Assembly (NCBI GenBank): GCA_934132925.1
Contig: CAKPAL010000014.1
Span: 1-16,858, forward strand
Origin: an uncultured Bacilli bacterium
GTDB taxonomy: Bacteria; Bacillota_I; Bacilli_A; RF39; UBA660
Reading direction: 5' to 3'
Length of the DNA stretch: 16,858 nt
Shown piece after piece: positions 6,887-13,668 of the stretch. The translations under genes and the position numbers were made by a program. The notes below the pieces were generated by a model, which made no database searches, was not told the DNA's origin, and was given only the letters and a program-made list of their open reading frames with translations. The number at the start of each line of letters is the position of its first letter. Position 1 is the first letter of the stretch.

Positions 6887-7265
6887 AATTAGTATAAATT
6901 AAAATTAATTTCATAACTATTTAGATTTCTTTTTTGATCAATTGAAAATAGAACATAATATTTAGAGTAGGGTTAGTATATCTTACTTTTTTCTTTTGAC
7001 TTTTTTAGTTTAAATTGGAAGTAAAAAAGAAAAATTTTTGTCTGATTTTTTTGGTGGAGAGTTGTTTTTGTTGAAATTTATGTTAGCATAGTGTATCCTA
7101 ATGTTGATATTTTTTTTTTTTTTAAATTTTAATACTGTTTTTATACGTTATATGTGAAATATGTTTTATGAAAAAGTTGTAATCTTTTTTAACTGTAAAA
7201 ATTATCTTTGTAATTAAATATTTCTTTATAGATGTCTTTATACAAAAAAATCCTACAATGATATG
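6887..7265. other. Non-coding T-rich stretch, no gene recognised
   Basis: There is no reading frame of meaningful length on either strand. It contains imperfect A/T hairpins, for example T-rich 6986-7012 against A-rich 7019-7036, which may act as a weak terminator, and an uninterrupted run of 14 T (7110-7123). I see no structured RNA or mobile-element ends. Confidence 0.5.
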
Positions 7266-7268
7266 GAC

Positions 7269-7297
7269 TTTACAAAGTAGTTTTTTTCTGATATAAT
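7269..7297 (+). promoter_or_regulatory. Promoter for rnjB
   Basis: TTTACA (7269-7274), a 17-bp spacer and TATAAT (7292-7297), with a TGA just before the -10 (extended -10 context). ACTTT-AC-AAAGT (7267-7278) is a palindrome covering the -35 and could be an operator. Confidence 0.75.
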
Positions 7298-7333
7298 TAC
7301 TTAGGTCTTTTACTTTATGAGAGGAGGATTATT

Positions 7334-8983
7334 TTGAGTAAAATTAGAATGTTTTCACTAGGTGGTTTAGATGAAAATGGTAAAAATATGTTTGTTATAG
7401 AAGTTGATAAAAATATATTTGTTTTTGAAGCAGGTCTTAAATATGGAGATGAACTTACTTTAGGTATAGATTATATTATACCGAATATTAGTTATTTAAA
7501 AGAAAATAAGAAAAGAATAAAGGGTATATTTTTGACTCATGGTCATGATGAAAATGTGGGGGCTTTATCTGATATTGTATCTGATTTGGGTAATCCAAAT
7601 ATATATGGTTCTAAATATACTTTAGAGGTTGTTAAGAAAGAGTTTGAAACTTGTAATATTAATTATAAGAACTTTAAAGAGATTAAAGCTTATGTTCCAA
7701 TAGAGGTTGGTGGTGTTAAGATATTTCCTGTTAATTTATCACATAGTACTCCTGATAACTTTGGATATGCTATGTATACTAAAGATGGTGTTATTTTTTA
7801 TGCTGCTGATTATGTTATGGATTCACTTATGAAAGGAACATATAAAACGGATATTGGTAAACTTGCTTATATTGGTAAGCAGAATGTTTTGTGTCTTCTT
7901 ACGGAGTCAGTTTATGCTGGTAATTCGGGATTTACTTCTCCTAGACATAGAATTGCTCCACTTATTAGAGAAACACTTAATAATAGTGATGGTAGAATTA
8001 TTTTTAATGTATTAGATTCTCATTTATATCGTATTCAAGAATTATTTACTGAGGTAGAAAGAACTAATAGAAAGATTGTTATAATGGGTAAAAGACTTAA
8101 GAGAATAATTGATTTTGCTATTCAAAATCATTATTTGACTCTTTCTAAAGATATTATTGGTGATTTATCTAATATTAATGATAAGAATGTTGTTATATTA
8201 AATGCTAATGAGAAGGAAAAACCTTATTATAATATTTTAAGAATTGTTAATGGTTATGATAAGTTTATTAAATTGAATGATGATGATACGGTCTTTTTAG
8301 CAATTCCTATTTATGATAATAGGGAAAAAACCTTCTACAGCTTACTTGATGATATTGCTAAAACAGGGGCTAATGTTGTTTATTTATCTTCGAAGAATTA
8401 TTTATCACATCATGCTTCTAATGAAGATTTAATGACAATGATTAATTTGATGAATCCAAAGTATTATTTTCCAATTAGGGGAGAATATAAAAATCAGGTT
8501 ATGAATGCTGAAGTAGCAGAAATGGTTGGTATTCCTAAAGAGAATATTATTCTTAAAGAAAATGGTGATGTTGTATCATTTAAGAATGGTGTTTTGGAGA
8601 ATAAATTTGAAAAAGTTACTAGTGGTTCTATTCTTATTGATGGTACTATTGGTGATGATATTGGAGAAGTTGTTTTAAAGGATCGTGAGATGCTTAGTGA
8701 TAATGGTATTATGATTATTTCAGTTACTTTAAATAAACAAACTAAAAAGATAATGGCAGGTCCTGAGATTCTTACGAGGGGATTTGTTTATGTTAGGGAT
8801 TCTTATGAACTTCTTAATGAAATTAAAAAGATATCTGAAAAGATTATTCTAGATAATACTAATGGTATGAAATATATTGAATATAATAAAATTAAGAATA
8901 CTATTAGAGATGAATTATCAAAATATTTAATTAGTCAGACTGGTAATAAGCCGATGATTATTACAGTTATTCAAGAAATATAG
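7334..8983 (+). CDS. rnjB: RNase J2, degenerate-active-site subunit of the RNase J complex
   Basis: This 549-aa metallo-beta-lactamase/beta-CASP ribonuclease-family protein starts at TTG 7334, set by GAGGAGG at 7321-7327. It keeps the family frame: FSLGGLDENGKNMFVIE, LGIDYIIPNISYL, SHSTPD (136-141), Asp159, LSHHASNEDL, GDVVSF and the C-terminal KPMIITVIQEI. The metal motif HxHxDH reads HGHDEN (69-74), and the late PxHGEY motif is PIRGEY (380-385). RNase J2 of Bacillus subtilis, as I recall it, has HGHDEN and PVNGEY at these points, so this is J2 and not J1. The usual SDSxNAE block is also changed (TESVYAGNSG). In known systems J2 is mostly structural and pairs with active RNase J1, which is not in this window. 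Monocistronic, with its own promoter and terminator. Confidence 0.9.
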   Translation: MSKIRMFSLGGLDENGKNMFVIEVDKNIFVFEAGLKYGDELTLGIDYIIPNISYLKENKKRIKGIFLTHGHDENVGALSDIVSDLGNPNIYGSKYTLEVVKKEFETCNINYKNFKEIKAYVPIEVGGVKIFPVNLSHSTPDNFGYAMYTKDGVIFYAADYVMDSLMKGTYKTDIGKLAYIGKQNVLCLLTESVYAGNSGFTSPRHRIAPLIRETLNNSDGRIIFNVLDSHLYRIQELFTEVERTNRKIVIMGKRLKRIIDFAIQNHYLTLSKDIIGDLSNINDKNVVILNANEKEKPYYNILRIVNGYDKFIKLNDDDTVFLAIPIYDNREKTFYSLLDDIAKTGANVVYLSSKNYLSHHASNEDLMTMINLMNPKYYFPIRGEYKNQVMNAEVAEMVGIPKENIILKENGDVVSFKNGVLENKFEKVTSGSILIDGTIGDDIGEVVLKDREMLSDNGIMIISVTLNKQTKKIMAGPEILTRGFVYVRDSYELLNEIKKISEKIILDNTNGMKYIEYNKIKNTIRDELSKYLISQTGNKPMIITVIQEI

Positions 8984-8996
8984 GATAATTTTAGAG

Positions 8997-9034
8997 AAAA
9001 AACTAAAAAACTATTTCATTTTAGTTTTTTTTTT
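8997..9034 (+). terminator. Intrinsic terminator after rnjB
   Basis: AAAAAACTAAAA (8997-9008) pairs with TTTTAGTTTTTT (9019-9030) around a 10-nt loop and ends in a T-run. The T-run passes directly into the next promoter's -10 at 9037. Confidence 0.75.
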
Positions 9035-9042
9035 GTTATAAT
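9034..9042 (+). promoter_or_regulatory. Extended -10 promoter for the lipoprotein operon
   Basis: TGT then TATAAT (9037-9042), fused to the T-run of the rnjB terminator, so no separate -35 exists. GAAGAGG at 9046-9052 lies ahead of ATG 9064. Confidence 0.55.
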
Positions 9043-9063
9043 GTAGAAGAGGTATAATATGAT

Positions 9064-9705
9064 ATGAAGAAAAAGTTTTTACTAATTATGGTATTACTTT
9101 TATGTATTGGATGTACTAGGATAGATAATAATTATAATGATATTATAGATAGTGTTACTAAAAATAATAGTAATATTTATAATACGACTGCTTTAGGTTA
9201 TAAGTATTATTTACCTTTGGGGATAAGTAAGGTATATGATAAAGATTATAATCAGAAGTTTAAAATTAATAATACATATATGTATTTATATGTGGATATT
9301 GTTAGTTATTATTATAAAAACAATTTAAATCTAGATGATAATGATAGTAATAATAGTTATTTTTATACGAGAATTAATAGTAGTGATAATAAGACTGGAT
9401 ATGTTAAAATAACTAAAGATGATGATAAGTATTTTATTAAAGTTGTTTATAATTATGCTAAAATAGAAGCTTATGTTCATGAGTGGGAAATATCGGATGT
9501 ATTATCTTATGCTATGATTATATTAGATAGTATTAATTATAATGATAAATTAGTAGAGAGTATTATTCTCGAAGAACTTTATTCTAGTTCATTTAAAGAA
9601 TATAAGATTAAAAAGCCAGAAGATGCTGAAAGTAAATTTTCAGAATATTTAAGTGAATATGTTGGAGAAGAGGAAGCAAAGATTCCTGATTTACCAGAAT
9701 ATTAA
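9064..9705 (+). CDS. Predicted lipoprotein of unknown function
   Basis: A 213-aa protein with a short Lys-rich start, a hydrophobic stretch (FLLIMVLLLCIG) and a lipobox-like end at Cys17 (CIGC), so it is expected to be lipid-anchored on the outer face. The mature part is rich in Asn, Asp and Tyr. It has a beta-rich centre (LPLGISKVYDKDYNQKFKINN, YMYLYVDIVSYYY, YFIKVVYNYAKIEAYV), then a helical acidic C-terminus ending EEAKIPDLPEY. I do not recognise the family. An ATG at 9059 is followed by a stop two codons later, so 9064 is the start. The next gene begins 16 nt downstream behind AAAAGGAG, so this leads an operon. Confidence 0.7.
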   Translation: MKKKFLLIMVLLLCIGCTRIDNNYNDIIDSVTKNNSNIYNTTALGYKYYLPLGISKVYDKDYNQKFKINNTYMYLYVDIVSYYYKNNLNLDDNDSNNSYFYTRINSSDNKTGYVKITKDDDKYFIKVVYNYAKIEAYVHEWEISDVLSYAMIILDSINYNDKLVESIILEELYSSSFKEYKIKKPEDAESKFSEYLSEYVGEEEAKIPDLPEY

Positions 9706-9720
9706 AAAGGAGCGAACTAT

Positions 9721-10770
9721 ATGGGATTTTTAGATAAGATTAAGGATTTATTTTCTGATGAAGAAGAGGTTATTGAGACTAAAGAAGTTGAAGTTGAAGA
9801 AAGAGAAGAACATAAACTTCCTACTTTTATGAGAAAAAAAATTGAAGAAGAAGAAAAAAAGATAGAGGAAGTAAAGGAAGAACCTATAAGAAGAGAAGTA
9901 AATAGGGATAGTATTAGTGATAGGGATACTTTAAGAAGTAGAACTGTGAATAATAATTTTTCTTTTCCAATTGAGATGGATGAGCCTGATTATTTTGAGA
10001 CTCCTAGATATGGTAATCAAAATGTTTTGGTTAAGAAGAAGGAAGAAGAGAAAAAGGCTAGTTTATATACAAAGAAAGATGAACCTAAGCCTAAAAGATT
10101 TAAACCTACTCCTGTTATATCTCCAGTATATGGTGTTCTTGATAAGAATTATACAAAGGATGAAGTTAAAGTTCAAGATGAGAGTGCTTATGAGATACAA
10201 AGAAGTTCTAAAAAGGTTGATTTTGAAACAGTTAGAAATAAAGCCTTTGGTAGTTTAACTGATGATATTAGAGATAATTTATGTGAGAATTGTGAGTTAT
10301 ATCAAGAAGTTAAAATTACTAAAAATGCTGATAAGAAAAAGAAAATAGAAGATGATAATTTACTTTCTGATATGATGGATGAAAGAACTAGTAGTGAGAA
10401 TGTATCGATTGGTACAGCAGAAGAGAATTATTTTGATTTTGGAGTAAGTTATGAGCAACCTAAAAAAGAAGCACCAGATGTAGTTATTAATGCTAATAAT
10501 GTTACTTTGGATGCTAGTGAGAGTGATATTAAAATAGTTAATCATAATGAAGAAGAAAGTAATGTTGAGAAAATAGAGGTTAAAGAGGAAATACCTAAAA
10601 GAAAAACTCCTAGTGAAGAACTTATCGACACTAAAGAGTTTGAAAAAATTATTCCTGCTGAAGAGGAATCGATAGATGGTATATTAGAAAATTATAAGGA
10701 AGAAGATAATAATTCAGATAATGATATATTTAATTTAATTGATTCAATGTATGATGAGGAGGATAAATAA
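9721..10770 (+). CDS. Acidic, largely disordered cytoplasmic protein with conserved-looking core motif
   Basis: This 349-aa protein has no membrane segment. Residues 1-12 (MGFLDKIKDLFS) could form a short amphipathic helix of the kind that tethers SepF-like proteins to membranes. Next come highly charged Glu/Lys repeats likely to be coiled or disordered (13-60), and a compact block, FKPTPVISPVYGVLDKNY (127-144), hydrophobic enough to be a binding motif. A CxxC follows (Cys188, Cys191), then a long acidic tail. I think I have seen the ISPxYGxLDKNY motif in uncharacterised Firmicutes proteins but cannot name a function. It sits between a lipoprotein and a YtxG-like membrane protein, suggesting an envelope or division role (inference). 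The next ATG overlaps its stop by one base. Confidence 0.6.
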   Translation: MGFLDKIKDLFSDEEEVIETKEVEVEEREEHKLPTFMRKKIEEEEKKIEEVKEEPIRREVNRDSISDRDTLRSRTVNNNFSFPIEMDEPDYFETPRYGNQNVLVKKKEEEKKASLYTKKDEPKPKRFKPTPVISPVYGVLDKNYTKDEVKVQDESAYEIQRSSKKVDFETVRNKAFGSLTDDIRDNLCENCELYQEVKITKNADKKKKIEDDNLLSDMMDERTSSENVSIGTAEENYFDFGVSYEQPKKEAPDVVINANNVTLDASESDIKIVNHNEEESNVEKIEVKEEIPKRKTPSEELIDTKEFEKIIPAEEESIDGILENYKEEDNNSDNDIFNLIDSMYDEEDK

Positions 10771-11048
10771 TGACAGTTAATGAAGTTTTACCGGTAATTT
10801 TATATATTTTAGGTGTTATTTTATTAGTGGCATTAATAGTATTAACTGTAAAGTTAATTATTACTATGGATAAAATAGAAAAAATTGTAGATAATATTAC
10901 TGTTAAAGTTAAATCTTTAGATGGGGTGTTTGAGGTTGCTTCGTTAGTTACTGGTAAGGTTACATTTATTACTGATAAGATAGTAGATTTTGTTAGTATG
11001 ATTATTGAAAAAATATTTAGTAAAGGAAAGGATGATAAAAATGAGTAA
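10770..11048 (+). CDS. DUF948/YtxG-like small membrane protein
   Basis: This 92-aa protein has one N-terminal transmembrane helix (about residues 5-30, VLPVILYILGVILLVALIVLTVKLII) followed by a helical stalk (KIEKIVDNITVKVKSLDGVFEVASLV) and a basic end. That is the DUF948 plan. The gene directly before a YtxH-like gene repeats the ytxG-ytxH order of Bacillus, where the pair belongs to the general-stress group; regulation here cannot be seen. GAGGAGG (10756-10762) drives an ATG that shares its A with the previous TAA. It overlaps the next gene by 8 nt. Confidence 0.7.
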   Translation: MTVNEVLPVILYILGVILLVALIVLTVKLIITMDKIEKIVDNITVKVKSLDGVFEVASLVTGKVTFITDKIVDFVSMIIEKIFSKGKDDKNE

Positions 11049-11439
11049 AAAAGGATTAGGTAAATTAGTGTTAGGTGCTGGACTTGGAGCTAGTATTGCT
11101 TTATTGTTTGCTCCTAAAAAAGGTAGTGAATTAAGAGGGGATATTAAAAAGAAAATTGATGAGTTTATGAAAAATGTTGATGATATGACAGTATCTGAGA
11201 TTAAAGATGAGTTTACTACTAAAGTTGATGAAATTAAAAAAGATCTTGATGAGTTAGATAAAGAGACTGTTTTAAAAGCCGCTAAAAAGAAGGGTAATGA
11301 ACTTAAAGATAAGGCTAATGAATTAGTTGAGCTTGCTAAAGAAAAGGGTACTCCTGTTCTTGAGGGTATAGCAGATGATTTGAAAGAGAAAACTATTTCA
11401 GTGGCTCAAGGTGTAATTGATAAATTAGAAGAGAAATAA
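11041..11439 (+). CDS. YtxH-like envelope/stress protein
   Basis: This 132-aa protein begins MSKKGLGKLVLGAGLGASIALLFAPKKGSELR, the Gly-rich hydrophobic helix and LFAPKxGxxLR motif typical of YtxH (DUF883-like). A long amphipathic helix rich in Lys and Glu follows (KKIDEFMKNVDDMTVSEIKDEF and repeats), probably a coiled coil lying along the membrane. ATG 11041 is preferred over an upstream in-frame TTG (11005), since AAAGGA lies just before it and the family motif begins at once. It overlaps the YtxG-like gene by 8 nt, implying coupled expression and perhaps a complex. The exact biochemical role of the family is not established. Confidence 0.75.
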   Translation: MSKKGLGKLVLGAGLGASIALLFAPKKGSELRGDIKKKIDEFMKNVDDMTVSEIKDEFTTKVDEIKKDLDELDKETVLKAAKKKGNELKDKANELVELAKEKGTPVLEGIADDLKEKTISVAQGVIDKLEEK

Positions 11440-11476
11440 TCAGTAATGATTATTTTTTTTGAAAGGAGATAAGGAA

Positions 11477-12223
11477 ATGAAAGCATTGATAACAGGAGCT
11501 TCTTCGGGTATGGGAAGAGATATGGCTAAGTATTTATATTCTTTAGGATATGAATTATATTTGGTATCTAAAGATAAAAGGGCTCTTGATAGAGAATTCA
11601 AGGGTTATGATAAAGTACATACTTATGGTTATAATTTGATTATTGGTGAAGAGTGTATTAATTTATATAAAAAATTGAAAGATGAAAATATCGATATATT
11701 AATTAATAATGCAGGTTTTGGTGATGCTGGTAATTTTACAGAAACAAGTTTGGATAAGGAAATGGATATGATTGATTTAAATGTTAAAGCATATCATATT
11801 TTGACTAAACTATTTTTAAGAGATTTTGTTAAAAGAAATTATGGTAGAATACTTAATGTTGCTTCAATGGCTGGGTTTATGCCGGGTCCTTATATGGCTA
11901 CTTATTATGCTACGAAGAATTATATTGTTAGTTTATCACTTGCTATATATGAGGAATTAAAAAGGGATAAGTCTAATGTTAAGATATCAGTTTTTTGCCC
12001 AGGACCTGTTAATACTAATTTTAATGCAGTAGCAGATGTAAAGTTTAACATATCTTCTTTGAGTAGTGAATATGCTAGTAAGGTAGCGATAGATGGTATG
12101 TTTATGAATAAATTGATTATTATTCCTAATAATATGAAGTTTAATTATTTTCTTACTAAAGTTACTCCTACTAAAGGAATAATGTTTGTTAATTCTTTTG
12201 TTCAAGAAAGAAATAGTAAATAA
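11477..12223 (+). CDS. Short-chain dehydrogenase/reductase (SDR)
   Basis: This 248-aa classical SDR has a Rossmann nucleotide-binding motif TGASSGMG (6-13), NNAG (77-80), active-site Ser130 (NVAS) and YxxxK (Tyr143, Lys147). PGPVNTNF follows the active site. The residue after the second beta strand is Ser/Lys-rich rather than acidic (LVSKDKRALDRE), which favours NADPH. Its substrate is unknown; the sequence resembles the DltE/YqjQ type of uncharacterised oxidoreductases. GAAAGGAG (11461-11468) sets ATG 11477; an upstream in-frame TTG (11459) overlaps that site and is rejected. It is 37 nt after the YtxH-like gene with no terminator between, so it is probably co-transcribed. Confidence 0.85.
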   Translation: MKALITGASSGMGRDMAKYLYSLGYELYLVSKDKRALDREFKGYDKVHTYGYNLIIGEECINLYKKLKDENIDILINNAGFGDAGNFTETSLDKEMDMIDLNVKAYHILTKLFLRDFVKRNYGRILNVASMAGFMPGPYMATYYATKNYIVSLSLAIYEELKRDKSNVKISVFCPGPVNTNFNAVADVKFNISSLSSEYASKVAIDGMFMNKLIIIPNNMKFNYFLTKVTPTKGIMFVNSFVQERNSK

Positions 12224-12256
12224 AAAATGTCATCTTTTTTAAGATGACATGATTTT
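12222..12256. terminator. Bidirectional intrinsic terminator
   Basis: ATGTCATCTT (12227-12236) and AAGATGACAT (12241-12250) form a perfect 10-bp stem with loop TTTT. On the + strand GATTTTTC follows; on the minus strand six T follow. It ends the SDR operon and the opposing small RNA. Confidence 0.85.
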
Positions 12257-12372
12257 TCAAAGTAAAGAGGTTGACCCCCTTAAGGAACAACCTCCCAAAA
12301 AGAATAAAAAGGGGTTGGCTAGTGTGATACTAGCACCAATTCGCCTAAATCAAGTTTAAATCGAACTGGTGA
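12222..12372 (-). ncRNA. Putative minus-strand small RNA (~150 nt)
   Basis: No reading frame exists here. The minus strand has TTGACA, a 17-bp spacer and TATTAT, so RNA should start near 12371. The transcript then folds well. CACCAGTTCG pairs with CGAATTGGTG (one G-T pair), CTAGT with ACTAG, and GAGGTTG with CAACCTC enclosing CC-TTAA-GG. A terminator with six T follows. GGTTG could alternatively pair with the upstream CAACC, giving two exclusive folds. A C-rich run (CCAACCCC) then T-rich single strand could bind purine-rich ribosome sites. I considered SRP RNA, 6S RNA, tmRNA and T-box leaders and saw none of their signatures. Confidence is fair that it is an RNA, low about its identity. Confidence 0.6.
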
Positions 12373-12377
12373 TTAAT

Positions 12378-12406
12378 ATAATAAACTAATATGATTATTT
12401 TGTCAA
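12378..12406 (-). promoter_or_regulatory. Promoter of the minus-strand small RNA
   Basis: On the minus strand TTGACA (12406-12401), a 17-bp spacer and TATTAT (12383-12378): full -35 consensus, one mismatch in the -10. Confidence 0.75.
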
Positions 12407-12451
12407 TATTAAAAATTAAAAAAAATAAAAAAAGTACAAAAATCGACAAAA

Positions 12452-12506
12452 TCCTAATGTAGTACTTGATTTTTTAATGGTTTGAGTGTAAACTATCATT
12501 AGGAGG
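12452..12506 (+). promoter_or_regulatory. Promoter, inverted repeat and ribosome site of the thioredoxin-like gene
   Basis: TTGATT (12466-12471), a 17-bp spacer and TAAACT (12489-12494) make a moderate promoter. It is flanked by TCCTAATG (12452-12459) and CATTAGGA (12497-12504), a perfect 8-bp inverted repeat whose right arm overlaps the AGGAGG (12501-12506). It could be an operator, or would hide the ribosome site if transcription began further upstream. Confidence 0.45.
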
Positions 12507-12513
12507 AATAATT

Positions 12514-13191
12514 ATGGCAAAACAAAATACAAAAAATAAAACTAATAAGAATCAAAAAAATAAGACTACTAATACAGGTAGTAAAAAAGTAAATACTAAT
12601 GAAAAGGTTAAAAAAGATATTAAGAAAGAAGTAGAAGTAAAAGAAATTAAGAAAGAAGAAAAGAAAGTTGTTACTCCTGCTGAGAAGAAAGAAGAGAAGA
12701 AGAGTTTCAAGTTAACTTCTAAACAAAAAGATATAGTATTAATTCTTTTAGTAGTAGTACTTCTTATAGTAGCAGGTATTGTTACTAGTGTTAAGAAAGA
12801 AAAGGTTGATATTGAACTTCCTGCAGTAGTAGAAGGAGAAGCTGGTACTAGAACTATTACATATTCTGAATATGAAGAATTAATGGCTAGTAATAAACCC
12901 TTTTTAGCAGTAGTTATTAATGATGGATGTCATTACTGTGAAATGTATGAACCTATTGTTGAAGAAGTTGCTAATGAATATGGTATACCTGTAAACTATA
13001 TTAATCTTGCTAAATTATCTAGTGATGAGTATAATAGTTTATCTAATTCTAATTCTTATTTAAGAACAAAGAATTGGGGTACTCCAACTACATTATTTAT
13101 GGTAGGAGATAAAGTTATTGACTCTATTGGTCAATATGTTGATAAAGATACTTTTGTTAGTTTTATTAAAGAGAATATAAAGGTTGATTAA
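12514..13191 (+). CDS. Membrane-anchored thioredoxin-fold protein
   Basis: This 225-aa protein has a long Lys/Glu/Asn/Thr-rich cytoplasmic N-terminus (1-70), one transmembrane helix (about 73-92, DIVLILLVVVLLIVAGIVTS) and an outer thioredoxin-like domain. The active site is CHYC (139-142) after AVVINDG, and the cis-Pro loop is GTPT (189-192) with Pro191. It therefore probably acts outside the cell on disulfides or as a bound reductase, like tethered TlpA/bacteriocin-type thioredoxins; direction and partners are not visible. The unusually long charged cytoplasmic tail is the odd part. It is followed by a PH-domain gene 1 nt after the stop. Confidence 0.82.
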   Translation: MAKQNTKNKTNKNQKNKTTNTGSKKVNTNEKVKKDIKKEVEVKEIKKEEKKVVTPAEKKEEKKSFKLTSKQKDIVLILLVVVLLIVAGIVTSVKKEKVDIELPAVVEGEAGTRTITYSEYEELMASNKPFLAVVINDGCHYCEMYEPIVEEVANEYGIPVNYINLAKLSSDEYNSLSNSNSYLRTKNWGTPTTLFMVGDKVIDSIGQYVDKDTFVSFIKENIKVD

Positions 13192-13192
13192 T

Positions 13193-13639
13193 ATGAATAA
13201 TGAAATATATAAAAGAGTAAAGGAGTTTAAGAGAAAATATCCTTTAACAGTAGCTTTTAGATTAAAGGCTCATGCTAAAGTAGCTTCAAAGTTTATTGGT
13301 GATGATGAAAAGGTTAAGTATGTATTCGCTGCTCAAAAAAATTATAATAGTTATGAGATTATTAATACTAACATTATTGTTCTTACTGATAAGAGATTAG
13401 TGGTAGCTACGAAGAGACTTGCTTTTGGTTATTTTCTTAAAGTTATTACTCCAGATATGTTTAATGATTTAACAATTAAAAATGGTATTATTTGGGGTAA
13501 GGTTATTATTGATACTGTTAAGGAAAAGGTTATATTATCTAATATAGATCCTAATGCTTTAGCAGAAATTGATGATAATATTACAATGACAATGATTGAA
13601 GAGAAAAAAGAATTTGGAAAAGAAGTAAAAGAAAAGTAA
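13193..13639 (+). CDS. Bacterial PH-domain protein (YokE/bPH type)
   Basis: This 148-aa soluble protein has a helical N-terminus (EIYKRVKEFKRKYPLTVAFRLKAHAKV) followed by a pleckstrin-homology-like beta domain: DDEKVKYVFAAQKNY, NIIVLTDKRLVVATKRL, YFLKVITPDMFNDLTIKNG, GKVIIDTVKEKVILSNIDPN. LTDKRLxxxxKR is the usual hallmark of bacterial PH domains. Function and ligand are unknown. ATG 13193 is preferred to TTG 13184, which overlaps the ribosome site AAAGG (13179-13183). Downstream of the thioredoxin-like gene by 1 nt, so in one transcript. Its last seven codons and stop lie inside a terminator hairpin. Confidence 0.75.
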   Translation: MNNEIYKRVKEFKRKYPLTVAFRLKAHAKVASKFIGDDEKVKYVFAAQKNYNSYEIINTNIIVLTDKRLVVATKRLAFGYFLKVITPDMFNDLTIKNGIIWGKVIIDTVKEKVILSNIDPNALAEIDDNITMTMIEEKKEFGKEVKEK

Positions 13640-13657
13640 TATTTACTTCTTTTGTTT
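13618..13657 (+). terminator. Intrinsic terminator overlapping the PH gene's stop
   Basis: AAAAGAAGTAAA (13618-13629) pairs perfectly with TTTACTTCTTTT (13642-13653), loop 12 nt, T-rich tail. The left arm is coding sequence and the TAA stop lies in the loop. Confidence 0.75.
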
Positions 13658-13668
13658 TAGAGGTGTAT

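Noticed and set aside
7110..7123. Run of 14 T as a phase-variation tract
   Set aside because: It is about 150 bp upstream of the rnjB promoter, outside any gene and not between -35 and -10.
9971..10258. Second frame rich in Lys, Arg and Leu inside the acidic protein gene
   Set aside because: Arises from reading AAG/TTA-rich codons out of frame; no start signal.
10360..10545. Minus-strand frame opposite the acidic protein gene
   Set aside because: Antisense shadow of biased codons, without promoter or ribosome site.
11005..11040. N-terminal extension of the YtxH-like protein from TTG 11005
   Set aside because: The ribosome site AAAGGA and family start motif fit ATG 11041.
11987..12205. Minus-strand frame opposite the SDR gene, just downstream of the small RNA
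   Set aside because: Antisense to conserved SDR codons, and the bidirectional terminator separates it from the small-RNA promoter.
12262..12372. SRP, 6S, tmRNA or T-box identity for the minus-strand RNA
   Set aside because: No GGAAG/GCAGCC SRP loop, no end-to-end closing stem for 6S, no tag frame or tRNA-like acceptor, and no GGTGG T-box anti-terminator.
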